The notes beneath the pieces are model-generated. The model saw only the letters and a list, made by a program, of their open reading frames with translations, ran no database searches and had not been told where the DNA came from. Shown one piece after another: positions 52,258 to 62,665 of a DNA stretch of 64,000 nt. Location: positions 248,001 through 312,000 of the forward strand of contig NZ_JAIVAC010000001.1 in the NCBI RefSeq assembly GCF_020171655.1, given 5' to 3'. Position 1 is the first letter of the stretch. The number at the start of each line of letters is the position of its first letter. Position numbers and translations under genes: made by a program. This DNA comes from Exiguobacterium aestuarii. Its GTDB lineage: Bacteria; Bacillota; Bacilli; Exiguobacteriales; Exiguobacteriaceae.

Positions 52258-52959
52258 ATGAAAGTTGGAATCATCGGTGCGATGGAAGAAGAAGTGAATT
52301 TGCTTCGGAACGAACTAACTGAACGTAAAGATACAGAAATCGCAAGCTATCATTTTTATGAAGGGTATCTTGGGAACATGCAAGTCGTCATCTTGAAGTC
52401 AGGCATCGGGAAAGTCAATGCCGCGATCGGGACAACACTTTTGATTGATAAGTTCAAACCGGACGTCGTCATTAATACGGGTTCTGCCGGCGGATTTAAA
52501 AAAGGGATGAAAGTCGGTGACGTCGTCGTCTCAACGGAAGTACGTCACCACGATGTTGACGTGACAGCATTCGGCTATGAGTACGGACAGGTACCAGGAA
52601 TGCCACCAGCATATGAAGCTGATCCAAAGCTCATCAGCGTCTGTAAAGATGTGATTGAAAGCTTAACGGACGTGAACGTGCATCAAGGATTGATTGTAAC
52701 GGGAGATTCGTTCATCAACGACTCAAAACGTGTAGCGGACATCCTTGGCCATTTCGATGGCGTCGCTGCCGTCGAGATGGAAGCTGCTCCAATCGCGCAA
52801 ACGTGTTACCAGTTCGGTGTCCCGTTCGTCGTCACACGCTCGATTTCAGACAGCGCGGACGAAGAGGCGAACTTATCGTTTGATGAATTTTTAGAGACGG
52901 CATCGATCAACTCTGCGAAGATGGTCATGGCTGTCACGAAACGCCTCGAACAAGCTTAA
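52258..52959 (+). CDS. mtnN: 5'-methylthioadenosine/S-adenosylhomocysteine nucleosidase
   Basis: The 233-residue enzyme cleaves MTA and SAH to adenine and the thioribose product. Family blocks: [63 protein letters not shown] and [12 protein letters not shown], which includes the catalytic aspartate. ATG after GAGGAGGAATCGG. The Bacillus companions yrrS and yrrT upstream are missing, so it follows greA directly. Confidence 0.95.
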   Translation: MKVGIIGAMEEEVNLLRNELTERKDTEIASYHFYEGYLGNMQVVILKSGIGKVNAAIGTTLLIDKFKPDVVINTGSAGGFKKGMKVGDVVVSTEVRHHDVDVTAFGYEYGQVPGMPPAYEADPKLISVCKDVIESLTDVNVHQGLIVTGDSFINDSKRVADILGHFDGVAAVEMEAAPIAQTCYQFGVPFVVTRSISDSADEEANLSFDEFLETASINSAKMVMAVTKRLEQA

Positions 52960-52974
52960 TCGATTGATCATGAG

Positions 52975-53000
52975 GAGGATGCATTGACATCCTCTTTTTA
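52975..53000 (+). terminator. terminator after mtnN
   Basis: GAGGATG-CATTGA-CATCCTC followed by T5. Its loop and 3' arm contain TTGACA (52984-52989), used as -35 by the fabH promoter. Confidence 0.85.
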
Positions 53001-53027
53001 TTCCCTTATATTAGTACCAGATACTAA
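52984..53027 (+). promoter_or_regulatory. fabH promoter with FapR box
   Basis: TTGACA (52984-52989), 17 bases, TATATT (53007-53012). TTAGTACCAGATACTAA (53011-53027) overlaps the -10 and matches the FapR operator consensus as I recall it. FapR represses fatty acid genes and is released by malonyl-CoA. Confidence 0.85.
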
Positions 53028-53044
53028 GAATAGGGGTCGACGAT

Positions 53045-54004
53045 ATGAATATTGGAATCATCGGCATCGGATCGTTCTTACCGGACAATCGGGTGACAAA
53101 TATCGATTTAGAAAAACGAATGGATACGAGCGATGAGTGGATTCGTACGCGTACAGGCATCGAGGCACGACATTTAGCAGAAAGTGACGTATCAGTCTCG
53201 GATATGGCGACACGTGCCGCAGAGCGGGCGTTACAGAGCGCTGGGGTCAGCATCGATGAGATTGAGGCGATTGTCTGTGCGACGGCGACTGCGCCAGCTT
53301 TCCCGGCAACCGCGTGCGTGGTTCAGGCGAATCTTGGCGCGAAAGCCGCTGTGGCGTTCGACGTCAGTGCAGCATGTAGCGGATTTATCTTCGCGATGGA
53401 TACAGCGAAAAGTCTGATGGATTCGAAAGGCTTCAAGAAAACGCTCGTCATCGGAGCAGAGAAGATGGGAAGTTTGATTGACTGGGATGACCGGTCGACA
53501 GCTGTCCTATTCGGAGACGGAGCTGGAGCTGTCGTACTCGGGGAAGACGAGATTGCTTCAATCGACTCCATCATACTTGGAAGTGACGGGACAGGTGGCA
53601 AGCACTTGTATGAAAACGATGAAGGAAAGATCGTCATGAACGGTCGCGAAGTGTTTAAGTTCGCCGTGCGGAAAATGCCGGAAATCGTGCTCGAATCGTT
53701 AAACAAGGCCGACAAGTCGTTAAACGACCTCGACGTCCTTGTGCCGCACCAAGCAAATCGTCGAATCATCGATGCGGCGATGGAACGTTTAGATTTAGAA
53801 GATGAGAAAGTCGTCATGACCATTCAAGACCATGCGAATACATCAGCGGCATCCATTCCGCTCGCCTTAGCGGAAGCCGTCAAATCTGGTAAAATCCAAG
53901 ATGGACAAACGGTCGTCATCGCAGGGTTTGGTGCCGGACTCACGTGGGGTGCAAGCTGTCTGACATGGAATCATGCAACAATTACGGAGGGGAATCATTC
54001 ATGA
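53045..54004 (+). CDS. fabH: 3-oxoacyl-ACP synthase III FabH
   Basis: FabH condenses acyl-CoA with malonyl-ACP to start fatty acid synthesis; branched primers are typical in Bacilli. The 319-residue protein has [13 protein letters not shown], the active cysteine in DVSAACSGF, the histidine in PHQANRRI and asparagine in [12 protein letters not shown], and the C-terminal [13 protein letters not shown] 53045 follows AGGGGTCGACGAT. Its stop overlaps fabF by four bases. The FapR box upstream indicates malonyl-CoA control. Confidence 0.95.
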   Translation: MNIGIIGIGSFLPDNRVTNIDLEKRMDTSDEWIRTRTGIEARHLAESDVSVSDMATRAAERALQSAGVSIDEIEAIVCATATAPAFPATACVVQANLGAKAAVAFDVSAACSGFIFAMDTAKSLMDSKGFKKTLVIGAEKMGSLIDWDDRSTAVLFGDGAGAVVLGEDEIASIDSIILGSDGTGGKHLYENDEGKIVMNGREVFKFAVRKMPEIVLESLNKADKSLNDLDVLVPHQANRRIIDAAMERLDLEDEKVVMTIQDHANTSAASIPLALAEAVKSGKIQDGQTVVIAGFGAGLTWGASCLTWNHATITEGNHS

Positions 54005-55233
54005 AACGAGTAGTAGTGACAGGATTAGGAGTCGTATCACCGTTAGGGAACGACGTGTCGACAATGTGGGACCGTCTTTTAAAAGGGGACAACGCAATCG
54101 ATACGTTGACGAAAATCGACATCAGCCAATATCCGGCAAAAGTCGGAGCGGAAGTGAAAGAGTGGAACATCGAACACTTGGTCGAACCAAAAGAAGCGCG
54201 TAAAATGGATTCGTTCATCCAATACTCACTTTTGGCGGCAGACGCTGCCCATAAAGATAGCGGACTCGATGTCAAAGCGATTGCGGATGAAGTCGGAACG
54301 TGGATCGGGAGCGGGATCGGCGGCGTCGAAACAATCGACAAACAGTCAGCCATCCTTCATGACCGTGGCCCTCGTCGTGTGAGCCCGTTCTTCATTCCAA
54401 TGATGATTCCGAACATGGCGAGCGGACAAGTGTCGATCTACCTCGGGGCTAAAGGACCAAGTAACTGTTCCGTGACAGCGTGTGCATCAGGGACGAACTC
54501 AATCGGAGAAGCGTTCCGCGTCATTCAACGAGGAGATGCGATTGCCATGTTCGCCGGTGGAGCGGAAGCGCCGATCACACCACTCTCGTTCGCAGGCTTC
54601 TGTTCGAACAAAGCACTTTCAACGAATCCGGACCCGAATACAGCGTGCCGTCCATTCGACGAGAACCGCGACGGGTTTGTCATGGGTGAAGGCGCTGGCG
54701 TACTCGTATTAGAAGAGTATGAACATGCGAAGGCACGTGGAGCGAAAATGTATGCAGAAGTCGTCGGATACGGGATGAGTTCAGACGCCTATCACATCAC
54801 TGCACCATCACCAGAAGCAGAAGGCGGGTCAAAAGCAATGAGTGAGGCGATTCGCGATGCAGGAATCAAGCCGGAAGACGTGCAATACATCAATGCACAC
54901 GGTACGAGCACGCCGCTCAACGATATGCTTGAGACGAAAGCGATTCGTCGTGTGTTTGGGGAACACGCCGACAAACTCGCAGTCAACTCGTCGAAATCGA
55001 TGATTGGTCATCTTCTCGGAGGAGCAGGGGGCGTCGAGGCAGTTATCACAGCCCTTTCGATTCATGAAGGGAAGATTCATCCGACAATTAACTGTGAATC
55101 ACCTGCAGCCGATTGTGACCTTGATTATGTACGTGAAGGAAATCGGGAACTTGACATTCAGTATGCACTCAGTAACTCACTTGGCTTCGGGGGCCACAAT
55201 GCGACACTCGCATTTGCGAAAGTGACGAACTGA
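54001..55233 (+). CDS. fabF: 3-oxoacyl-ACP synthase II FabF
   Basis: FabF elongates acyl-ACP chains. The 410-residue thiolase-fold protein shows [16 protein letters not shown], the nucleophile cysteine in [13 protein letters not shown], histidines in [12 protein letters not shown] and [19 protein letters not shown], and the C-terminal [17 protein letters not shown] 54001 follows ACGGAGGGGAATCATTC; translation is coupled to fabH. Same fabH-fabF pair as in B. subtilis. Confidence 0.96.
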   Translation: MKRVVVTGLGVVSPLGNDVSTMWDRLLKGDNAIDTLTKIDISQYPAKVGAEVKEWNIEHLVEPKEARKMDSFIQYSLLAADAAHKDSGLDVKAIADEVGTWIGSGIGGVETIDKQSAILHDRGPRRVSPFFIPMMIPNMASGQVSIYLGAKGPSNCSVTACASGTNSIGEAFRVIQRGDAIAMFAGGAEAPITPLSFAGFCSNKALSTNPDPNTACRPFDENRDGFVMGEGAGVLVLEEYEHAKARGAKMYAEVVGYGMSSDAYHITAPSPEAEGGSKAMSEAIRDAGIKPEDVQYINAHGTSTPLNDMLETKAIRRVFGEHADKLAVNSSKSMIGHLLGGAGGVEAVITALSIHEGKIHPTINCESPAADCDLDYVREGNRELDIQYALSNSLGFGGHNATLAFAKVTN

Positions 55234-55299
55234 CGGTAGAAAAATCATTCAAAAAAGGTTAGGGTATAAGGGTTGGTCTAACAGAAAGGAGTGCAACGA

Positions 55300-56832
55300 A
55301 TGAACAAGAAATCATTCATCGTGGCCGCCTTGTTAGGTTCAGTCCTTATCCTTTTTTTATTCATTTGGAACGAACAACGAGAGCAGTCACGTGAACTACT
55401 ACTACCAGAAGAACAAACACTTACGATTCATGGAGAATCTCTTCCGACTCAACCGGACGTCATGCTCGCGATTGACCCGGCATCCCAAACCGTATTGTCA
55501 CATCTATATGAGGGACTCTACCGATTCGGTGCAGATGGGGCGATTGAACCGGGACTCGTCGAGAAGTTAGAACGATCTGAAGACGGAACGGTCTATACGT
55601 TCACATTGAAAGAAAGTGTGACGACAGAAGGGAATGCAGTTACCGCGCAGACGTTCGTCGACCATTTCCGTAAACTCGTCGATGACGAGACGAACTCACC
55701 ATTTAGTTTTTTACTCGCGGATGTCCAATCTGCGAAAGAAATCGGGCTAGGACAACAAGAACCGGATACGTTAGGTGTTCAAGCAAACGATGAGCGAACG
55801 CTCGAGATCACACTCATCCGTCCGATGGAAGGATTCGAAAGAATTTTTGCAATGCCAGCGTTTTTACCGCAGCCATCCGTGACAACATGGGATGAGTTAG
55901 AAACGAACGGTCCGTTTGAATTGAATCAGATAGATGATACAAGCATCTCGTTACATAAAAACGAAACGTATCGTGAGGCTGACAACGTTACGCTTGAAAC
56001 GATTACCATTCGAAGTGACTCAAATCTGACTGAGACGTCTGGGATGCATCCAATTCCATATGACTTTGACACTTCTACCATTGATAAGGAAGTCATGAAC
56101 ATTGAGGACGTTCCGAGAAGTGGCGTGTTTTATTTAAAACCGAACGTTGAAAAAGCGCCATTCGACGATATTGCGTTTCGACAAGCCCTCGCACTGACAC
56201 TTGAGCGAACGACACTCGAAGAATCGCTTGCACGAGCGGAACAAACGACCGAACGACTTCTCGTCATGGATGAAGAAGCTTCGGTTGCCGAGTTGGAAGG
56301 CGATGCCAACCAATTATTTGAAACCGTGAAAAAACGGTTAAAAACAGAAACAATCGAGATTGAATTGCTTAGCTTTGTCGATGAAGAAGCACGTGAAATT
56401 TCGACAAGATTAAAAGAGAATTTGGAACAATTGGACGGGTTGACCGTCAAGGTCGTAGAGCTTCCACTTGGAGATAAAGTTAGGAAAGAAGTCTCAGGAA
56501 ATTATTCCTTTTCGTTGTCAGGATGGCAACCGGACTATCCGATGCTATCTGCCTATTTGACGCAATTCGAGTCTGACGATGTGCTCAATTCAAGTCGATA
56601 TGCAAATGAGTCATACGATCAATTGATGGATCAGGCCCGCTCCACCGAGAGTTTGGACGAACGTAATATCATTTTACGAAACGCGGAAGCGAAGCTGTTA
56701 GAAGAGGCAGTTGTTATGCCAATCTATCAAGCAGGGCGTTCTTATTTAGTTGAAAAAGGATACGATCAGATCGGTTATCCGGTCATCGGTCCTTCATATG
56801 TCCTAAGCTTTTCGAAAAAATACGAAAATTGA
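55300..56832 (+). CDS. OppA-type substrate-binding protein with membrane anchor
   Basis: A 510-residue member of the family 5 extracellular solute-binding proteins (VLSHLYEGLYRFGADGAIEPGLVE, FTLKESVTTEGNAVTAQTFVDHFRK, SGWQPDYPM, VVMPIYQAGRSYLVEKG). Unlike the other two in this window it lacks a lipobox cysteine: residues 5-22 form one hydrophobic helix followed directly by charged residues, so it is predicted to be anchored by an N-terminal helix. No permease genes adjoin it. ATG 55300 follows AAAGGAG. It stands where B. subtilis has the app operon. Sequence is divergent from the OppA copies, and ligand is unknown. Confidence 0.8.
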   Translation: MNKKSFIVAALLGSVLILFLFIWNEQREQSRELLLPEEQTLTIHGESLPTQPDVMLAIDPASQTVLSHLYEGLYRFGADGAIEPGLVEKLERSEDGTVYTFTLKESVTTEGNAVTAQTFVDHFRKLVDDETNSPFSFLLADVQSAKEIGLGQQEPDTLGVQANDERTLEITLIRPMEGFERIFAMPAFLPQPSVTTWDELETNGPFELNQIDDTSISLHKNETYREADNVTLETITIRSDSNLTETSGMHPIPYDFDTSTIDKEVMNIEDVPRSGVFYLKPNVEKAPFDDIAFRQALALTLERTTLEESLARAEQTTERLLVMDEEASVAELEGDANQLFETVKKRLKTETIEIELLSFVDEEAREISTRLKENLEQLDGLTVKVVELPLGDKVRKEVSGNYSFSLSGWQPDYPMLSAYLTQFESDDVLNSSRYANESYDQLMDQARSTESLDERNIILRNAEAKLLEEAVVMPIYQAGRSYLVEKGYDQIGYPVIGPSYVLSFSKKYEN

Positions 56833-56837
56833 GCTAA

Positions 56838-56865
56838 AGGCCCGCCGCTCTAGGCGGGCTTTTTG
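56838..56865 (+). terminator. terminator after the anchored binding protein
   Basis: GCCCGCC-GCTCTA-GGCGGGC followed by T5. Confidence 0.9.
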
Positions 56866-56904
56866 ACTATAGAGAAAATTTTTTAGAAAAATCAAAATAA
56901 ACAC

Positions 56905-56932
56905 TTTGCAAAATTATCAGAATATTGTATTA
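56905..56932 (+). promoter_or_regulatory. promoter with CodY box upstream of oppA copy 1
   Basis: TTGCAA (56905-56910) and TATTAT (56927-56932) are 16 bases apart. AATTATCAGAATATT (56912-56926) in the spacer matches the CodY consensus AATTTTCWGAAAATT at 13 of 15 positions. A roughly 100-base leader follows. Confidence 0.65.
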
Positions 56933-57034
56933 TTGCATCAACGGGATTTTGGTAACAAATACTGTCAGAAGAAATGACTGAATTTTCTACCATCATTCAC
57001 TTCGTTAAAACGAAAAAATCAGGGGGTCATCGCA

Positions 57035-58693
57035 ATGAATAAGAAAAAAGGTTTTGCTTTAGCATCTTCGGTTACACTTCTTTCAAGTGCTTTCCTAGCT
57101 GCATGTTCGACAGGGGATGAAGACACAGGGTCTTCAAACGGATCAGGTTCAGAAGGTTCTGCAGACGAAGCGCAAGTCCTCAACTTGCTCGACGGTTCAG
57201 ACATTCCTTCACTTAACCCAACACTCGCAACAGACGCTGTTTCGTTCAACGTTTTAAACAACGTCAACGAAGGTCTCTACCGCATGGACGAGAACGATGA
57301 GCCAACTGCAGGTATGGCTGAAGACCACGACGTTTCAGAAGACGGGAAGACGTACACGTTCAAAATCCGTGAAGGCGCTACTTGGTCAAACGGGGAGCCT
57401 GTCACAGCGAACGACTTCGAATACGCTTGGAAAGAAGTACTCAACCCAGATAACGCTTCACAATATGCTTACGTTATGTCAGTCATCGAAGGCGCAGAAG
57501 CGTACAACACTGGCGAAGGCGAACGCGATGCAGTAGGCGTTAAAGCACTCGACGATCAAACGCTTGAAGTTAAATTGACAGCACCAGCTGACTACTTCCT
57601 CGGATTGACAAGCTTCGGCGTGTTCATGCCAAAACTTGAGTCATTCGATAAAGAGCAAGGCGAAAACTTCGGTACATCTGCAGAGACAACTCTCTACAAC
57701 GGACCGTTCAAACTCGACAGCTGGGAGCGCGAGCAAGGCTGGAAAATGGTCAAGAACGAAGACTATTGGGATGCGGACACAGTTAAACTTGAAGAAATCA
57801 ACGTTAAAGTCGTTAAAGAAGTTTCAACAGGTGTTAACTTGTATGAAAACGGTGACGTTGACCGCACAGGCTTGACTTCTGAGCTCGTAGCTCAATATCA
57901 AGACAACGAAGACTTCTCAACTGTCGTTGAGCCAACACTCTTCTACCTCCAGTTCAACACTGCAGTGGAAGCGCTTGACAACCAAAAAATCCGTAACGCC
58001 ATTGACCGTGCGTATGACAAAACTGCCATCGCAGAAACGCTTCTTGCGAACGGTTCAATTCCTGCAAACTACTTCGTACCAAAAGACTTCGTAACAGGTC
58101 CAGACGGAAAAGACTTCCGTGAAGGAAATGGCGATATCGGCGGATACAACGTGGAAGAAGCTCAAAAACTTTGGGAAGAGGGACTTTCTGAACTCGGAAC
58201 AGACAAAGTTGAGCTTGAACTCCTCAACTATGACTCAGAGTCTGCGAAGCAAATCGGTGAGTTCATCAAAGGTGAACTTGAGAAGAACCTTCCAGGTATG
58301 AGTGTTTCAATCAAGCAACAACCGTTCAACAACAAACTTGACCTTGAGAACAAAGGAGAGTTTGAATTCACATTCGCTGGTTGGGGTCCTGACTACCAAG
58401 ATCCAATGACGTTCGTTGACCTCTTCGTCACAGACGGACCATACAACCGTGGTAAGTGGTCGAACGAAGAGTTCGATAAACTCATCGCAGATGCGAAAGC
58501 AAGCACAGATCCAGCTGAGCGTTGGACTCAAATGCAAGAAGCTGAGAAGATCGTTCTTGAAGAGAGCGCAATCTCACCAGTTTACCAACGTGGATCTGCT
58601 CGCCTCACGAAGCCATATGTTAAAGGCATCGTTGAGCACGCATTCGGTGCAGACTACTCTTACAAGTGGGCTTCAATCGAAGGTAAAGAATAA
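57035..58693 (+). CDS. oppA: oligopeptide-binding lipoprotein OppA, copy 1
   Basis: A 552-residue family 5 solute-binding lipoprotein. The signal peptide ends in the lipobox FLAAC, followed by a Ser/Gly/Glu-rich linker. Family segments include SDIPSLNPTLATDAVSFNVL, FKIREGATWSNGEPVTANDFEYAW, LYNGPFKLDSWEREQGW, FAGWGPDYQDPMTF and SAISPVYQRG. Codon use looks like that of a highly expressed gene. No permease follows it: trpS lies convergent downstream. It closely resembles the copy at 60740, so the two are likely duplicates that can share OppBC, which is inference. A CodY box precedes it. Confidence 0.93.
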   Translation: MNKKKGFALASSVTLLSSAFLAACSTGDEDTGSSNGSGSEGSADEAQVLNLLDGSDIPSLNPTLATDAVSFNVLNNVNEGLYRMDENDEPTAGMAEDHDVSEDGKTYTFKIREGATWSNGEPVTANDFEYAWKEVLNPDNASQYAYVMSVIEGAEAYNTGEGERDAVGVKALDDQTLEVKLTAPADYFLGLTSFGVFMPKLESFDKEQGENFGTSAETTLYNGPFKLDSWEREQGWKMVKNEDYWDADTVKLEEINVKVVKEVSTGVNLYENGDVDRTGLTSELVAQYQDNEDFSTVVEPTLFYLQFNTAVEALDNQKIRNAIDRAYDKTAIAETLLANGSIPANYFVPKDFVTGPDGKDFREGNGDIGGYNVEEAQKLWEEGLSELGTDKVELELLNYDSESAKQIGEFIKGELEKNLPGMSVSIKQQPFNNKLDLENKGEFEFTFAGWGPDYQDPMTFVDLFVTDGPYNRGKWSNEEFDKLIADAKASTDPAERWTQMQEAEKIVLEESAISPVYQRGSARLTKPYVKGIVEHAFGADYSYKWASIEGKE

Positions 58694-58707
58694 TTTTAAT
58701 TCACGCT

Positions 58708-58743
58708 TAAAAGAGAGAGAGGGACGCCTGTCTCTCTTTTTTA
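58708..58743 (+). terminator. terminator after oppA copy 1
   Basis: AAAAGAGAGA...TCTCTCTTTT with T6. Confidence 0.85.
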
Positions 58744-58756
58744 TGCAATTATTTAT

Positions 58757-58790
58757 ACAAAAAAAGAACCCTCGCTTAGAGAGTTCTAAC
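58757..58790 (-). terminator. terminator after trpS
   Basis: AGAACCCTC / GAGAGTTCT (58765-58773 / 58779-58787) with a minus-strand T7. Confidence 0.85.
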
Positions 58791-58799
58791 AAGACAAAC

Positions 58800-60050
<1,251 letters not shown>

Positions 60051-60101
60051 AGTGTTCTTATTCTGAATCTAGTTTAGCATAGGATCATGCTCTCGAAAAG
60101 A

Positions 60102-60470
60102 TTAAATCAACGCGACGATAAACGAGAGAGCGATACTTCCCACACCGACAAACACCCAGTTCCAAGCCGATTGCTTACGAAGTTGTCGATCTTCAGGATC
60201 TTCTTCTTCATCCTCTTCATAATCCGCATCGATTTCTTTAAGCTTTGCACGTCGACTTCGCTTGAAACCGTACATGATGCCATCGAACAATCCTGTTGCA
60301 CTCATATGTGAAAACATCCCGATTGCAAAAGTGAGAATACCTGAAACAAATAGGCCACCACTCAAATGAAACAGGAAAGATTCGCTTCGGAAATATGAAA
60401 AAATGGACCAAACCGTGTACAGGATTGTGACAATCCCCCAAACAATCAATATATTTCGAAACTTTTTCAA
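60102..60470 (-). CDS. DUF3899-like small membrane protein
   Basis: A 122-residue protein with three hydrophobic helices (ILIVWGIVTILYTVWSIF, LFVSGILTFAIGMFSHM, WNWVFVGVGSIALSFIVAL) and an acidic loop (DADYEEDEEEDPEDRQ). The segment SHMSATGLFDGIMYGFKR resembles DUF3899; the assignment is from memory. AAAGGAG lies nine bases before TTG 60470, which I prefer to ATG 60494, since that ATG precedes the site. Position next to trpS is seen in other Bacilli. Confidence 0.65.
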   Translation of the reverse strand: MKKFRNILIVWGIVTILYTVWSIFSYFRSESFLFHLSGGLFVSGILTFAIGMFSHMSATGLFDGIMYGFKRSRRAKLKEIDADYEEDEEEDPEDRQLRKQSAWNWVFVGVGSIALSFIVALI

Positions 60471-60597
60471 CGATGTAATCTCCTTTCGCGCCATAAAGGG
60501 AACGAGTAACCGTTCCGTGTTTCTTCTATGATACTAGTAAGGCAGGGAAGAATGCGAGTATGAATTTCAAGTAGCATGGTAGCGTTTTATTATGTAG

Positions 60598-60675
60598 TTG
60601 ACAGTTTGATTAAAAATTTCTTACAATAGCCCTAACGTTCTTTCGTCGAATACTTTATGAAATATTCAGAAAATT
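60598..60675 (+). promoter_or_regulatory. promoter and CodY box upstream of oppA copy 2
   Basis: TTGACA (60598-60603), 18 bases, TACAAT (60622-60627). AATATTCAGAAAATT (60661-60675) matches the CodY consensus at 14 of 15 positions and lies downstream of the start, a roadblock-type placement. Confidence 0.75.
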
Positions 60676-60739
60676 AAAGAAAAAGTAAGATGTTCATTCG
60701 ACGAATGGCTAGCTTTTTAATACGAAAGGGGAAATCGCA

Positions 60740-62359
60740 ATGAAGAAAAAATCGATTTTGCTCATGATGACGATCATCTTGGCACTCGGTTCAGTACTCG
60801 CGGCTTGTTCGACAGGCGGAGACTCTGATGGCGGCGGTTCTTCTTCAAACGGAGAAAAAGTTCTTCGTTTGACGGATACGTCAGACATCACAACAGCCGA
60901 TCCGGCTCTTGCTACAGACGCGGTCGCATTCAACTTGATCGCCAACACCATGGAAGGTCTTTACCGTCTTGATAAAGATGGAAATGCCGTACCCGCTCTC
61001 GCTGAAGGCGAACCAGAAGTAAACGAAGATGAGACGGTTTACACATTCAAACTTCGTGACGCTGAATGGTCAAACGGAGAACCGGTTACAGCCAACGATT
61101 TCGTGTATGCATGGCAACGTGCTGTTGATCCTGCAACAGGTTCACAGTATGCATACATCATGAACACAGTTAAAAATGCTGAAGCCATCAACACAGGTGA
61201 CACACCAAAAGAAGAGCTTGGCGTAAAAGCAATCGATGAGAAAACACTCGAAGTCACACTCGAGCGTCCAGACCCATCATTCCTTTCACTTACTTCATTC
61301 GGTACATTCACACCGATCAATGAAGCATTCGCTACAGAAAAAGGTGAAGACTTCACGACTGGTCCTGAAAACCTTCTTTATAACGGACCGTTCACATGGA
61401 CTAAATGGGATCGTGAACAAGGCTATGTCCTAACGAAAAACGAATCATATTGGGATGCAGAAAATGTTGCTCTTGACGCGGTTGACGTGAAAGTTGTTAA
61501 AGAGACATCTACAGTCGTAAACTTGTATGAAGCTGGGGATGTTGACTATGCAGGTCTCGCATCAGAACAAGTTGCTGCTTTCCAAGAAGATGAAGATTAC
61601 AACACAGGTCTTCGTTCTGCTATCGGATATTTCAAATTCAACCATGAAGATGAAATCTTCTCTGATGTGAATGCACGTAAAGCAATCGCACGTGCGGTCG
61701 ATCCAACTGGAATCATCGACCAACTCTTGAACAACGGTTCAATTGCAACAACATCATTCATTCCAAAAGACTTCATCAAATATGAAGACGGAACGGATTA
61801 CACTGAAGGTGTTGAGTACTTCCAAACAAACGCTGACGAAGCTGCTTCACTTTGGGAAGAAGCAACAGGCGGAGAAGCGACTACAATCGAACTCCTCTCG
61901 TTCGATAGCGAAGTTTCAAAACAAATCTCTGAGTACATGAAAGGTCAAATTGAGTCGAACTTGCCGAACGTAACGGTTGAAATCGCTCAACAACCTTTCA
62001 ACAACAAACTTGAGCGTGAAGCAAACGGTGACTACCAAATGTCATTCGCACTTTGGGGACCTGACTACCAAGATCCACTTACGAACCTTGGTATCTTCAC
62101 ATCAGACAACGGACAAAACGACATTAACTATGCGTCATCTGAATATGACCAGTTGATTGATGAAGCGTCTGCTGAAACAAACATCGATGCACGTTATGAC
62201 TTGTTCAAAGAAGCTGAGGCTCTCTTAATCGAACAAGACCAAGCGATTATGCCGATTTATCAAGCTGGTGTGGCGTACTTGATTCGTCCAAACATCGAAA
62301 ACTTTAACCGTCAACTGTTCGGTGCTGATTACCAGTACAAATACGTTGATATCAAGTAA
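60740..62359 (+). CDS. oppA: oligopeptide-binding lipoprotein OppA, copy 2
   Basis: A 539-residue family 5 solute-binding lipoprotein with lipobox VLAAC and a Gly/Ser linker. Segments parallel copy 1 nearly throughout: SDITTADPALATDAVAFNLI, LRDAEWSNGEPVTANDFVYAW, LYNGPFTWTKWDREQGY, ALWGPDYQDPLTNL, AIMPIYQAGVAYL. It directly precedes oppB and oppC, so this is the binding protein of the peptide importer. ATG follows AAAGGGGAAATCGC. A hairpin after the stop may reduce read-through into the permease genes and so favour excess binding protein. Confidence 0.94.
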   Translation: MKKKSILLMMTIILALGSVLAACSTGGDSDGGGSSSNGEKVLRLTDTSDITTADPALATDAVAFNLIANTMEGLYRLDKDGNAVPALAEGEPEVNEDETVYTFKLRDAEWSNGEPVTANDFVYAWQRAVDPATGSQYAYIMNTVKNAEAINTGDTPKEELGVKAIDEKTLEVTLERPDPSFLSLTSFGTFTPINEAFATEKGEDFTTGPENLLYNGPFTWTKWDREQGYVLTKNESYWDAENVALDAVDVKVVKETSTVVNLYEAGDVDYAGLASEQVAAFQEDEDYNTGLRSAIGYFKFNHEDEIFSDVNARKAIARAVDPTGIIDQLLNNGSIATTSFIPKDFIKYEDGTDYTEGVEYFQTNADEAASLWEEATGGEATTIELLSFDSEVSKQISEYMKGQIESNLPNVTVEIAQQPFNNKLEREANGDYQMSFALWGPDYQDPLTNLGIFTSDNGQNDINYASSEYDQLIDEASAETNIDARYDLFKEAEALLIEQDQAIMPIYQAGVAYLIRPNIENFNRQLFGADYQYKYVDIK

Positions 62360-62366
62360 TGGGATG

Positions 62367-62400
62367 AGGGGGCATGCGAACCGCATGTCCCCGATTTTCT
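62367..62400 (+). terminator. hairpin after oppA copy 2
   Basis: GGGGCATGCG-AACC-GCATGTCCCC (one G-U) followed by GATTTTCT; T tail imperfect, so attenuation rather than full stop is likely. Confidence 0.7.
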
Positions 62401-62454
62401 AAAAAATTCTACCGAAGTAAGAGAAAATACTGTTCAAATGTTTTGTTGGTAAAG

Positions 62455-62567
62455 TATAATGTAGTAACAGTGAAAATTCAGAATAATCTCTGAAAAGAAT
62501 ATTCTTTGTTTTCAGCCGCTGTGCTAAGAGCCTTGAGATGACGTATACGCTATTCTTTCAGAATATT
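62455..62567 (+). promoter_or_regulatory. oppB upstream region: -10 and CodY-like sites
   Basis: The 306-base gap before oppB has TATAAT at 62455-62460 without a clear -35, and two weak CodY-like sites, AAAATTCAGAATAAT (62473-62487) and TTCTTTCAGAATATT (62553-62567), each 11 of 15 positions. No gene is seen in the gap. Confidence 0.4.
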
Positions 62568-62665
62568 CCTTTCATTTTGTGAATTTGAAAAATAGGTCAT
62601 ATGTCATAGTGAAGCTGTTGGTGCAAGTAGTAGAAAGAATTAGAAAAAACAGGGGGTTTTTATTC

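Noticed and set aside
55300-56832. Anchored OppA homologue as a pseudogene
   Set aside because: The frame is uninterrupted over 510 codons with a good ribosome binding site and terminator.
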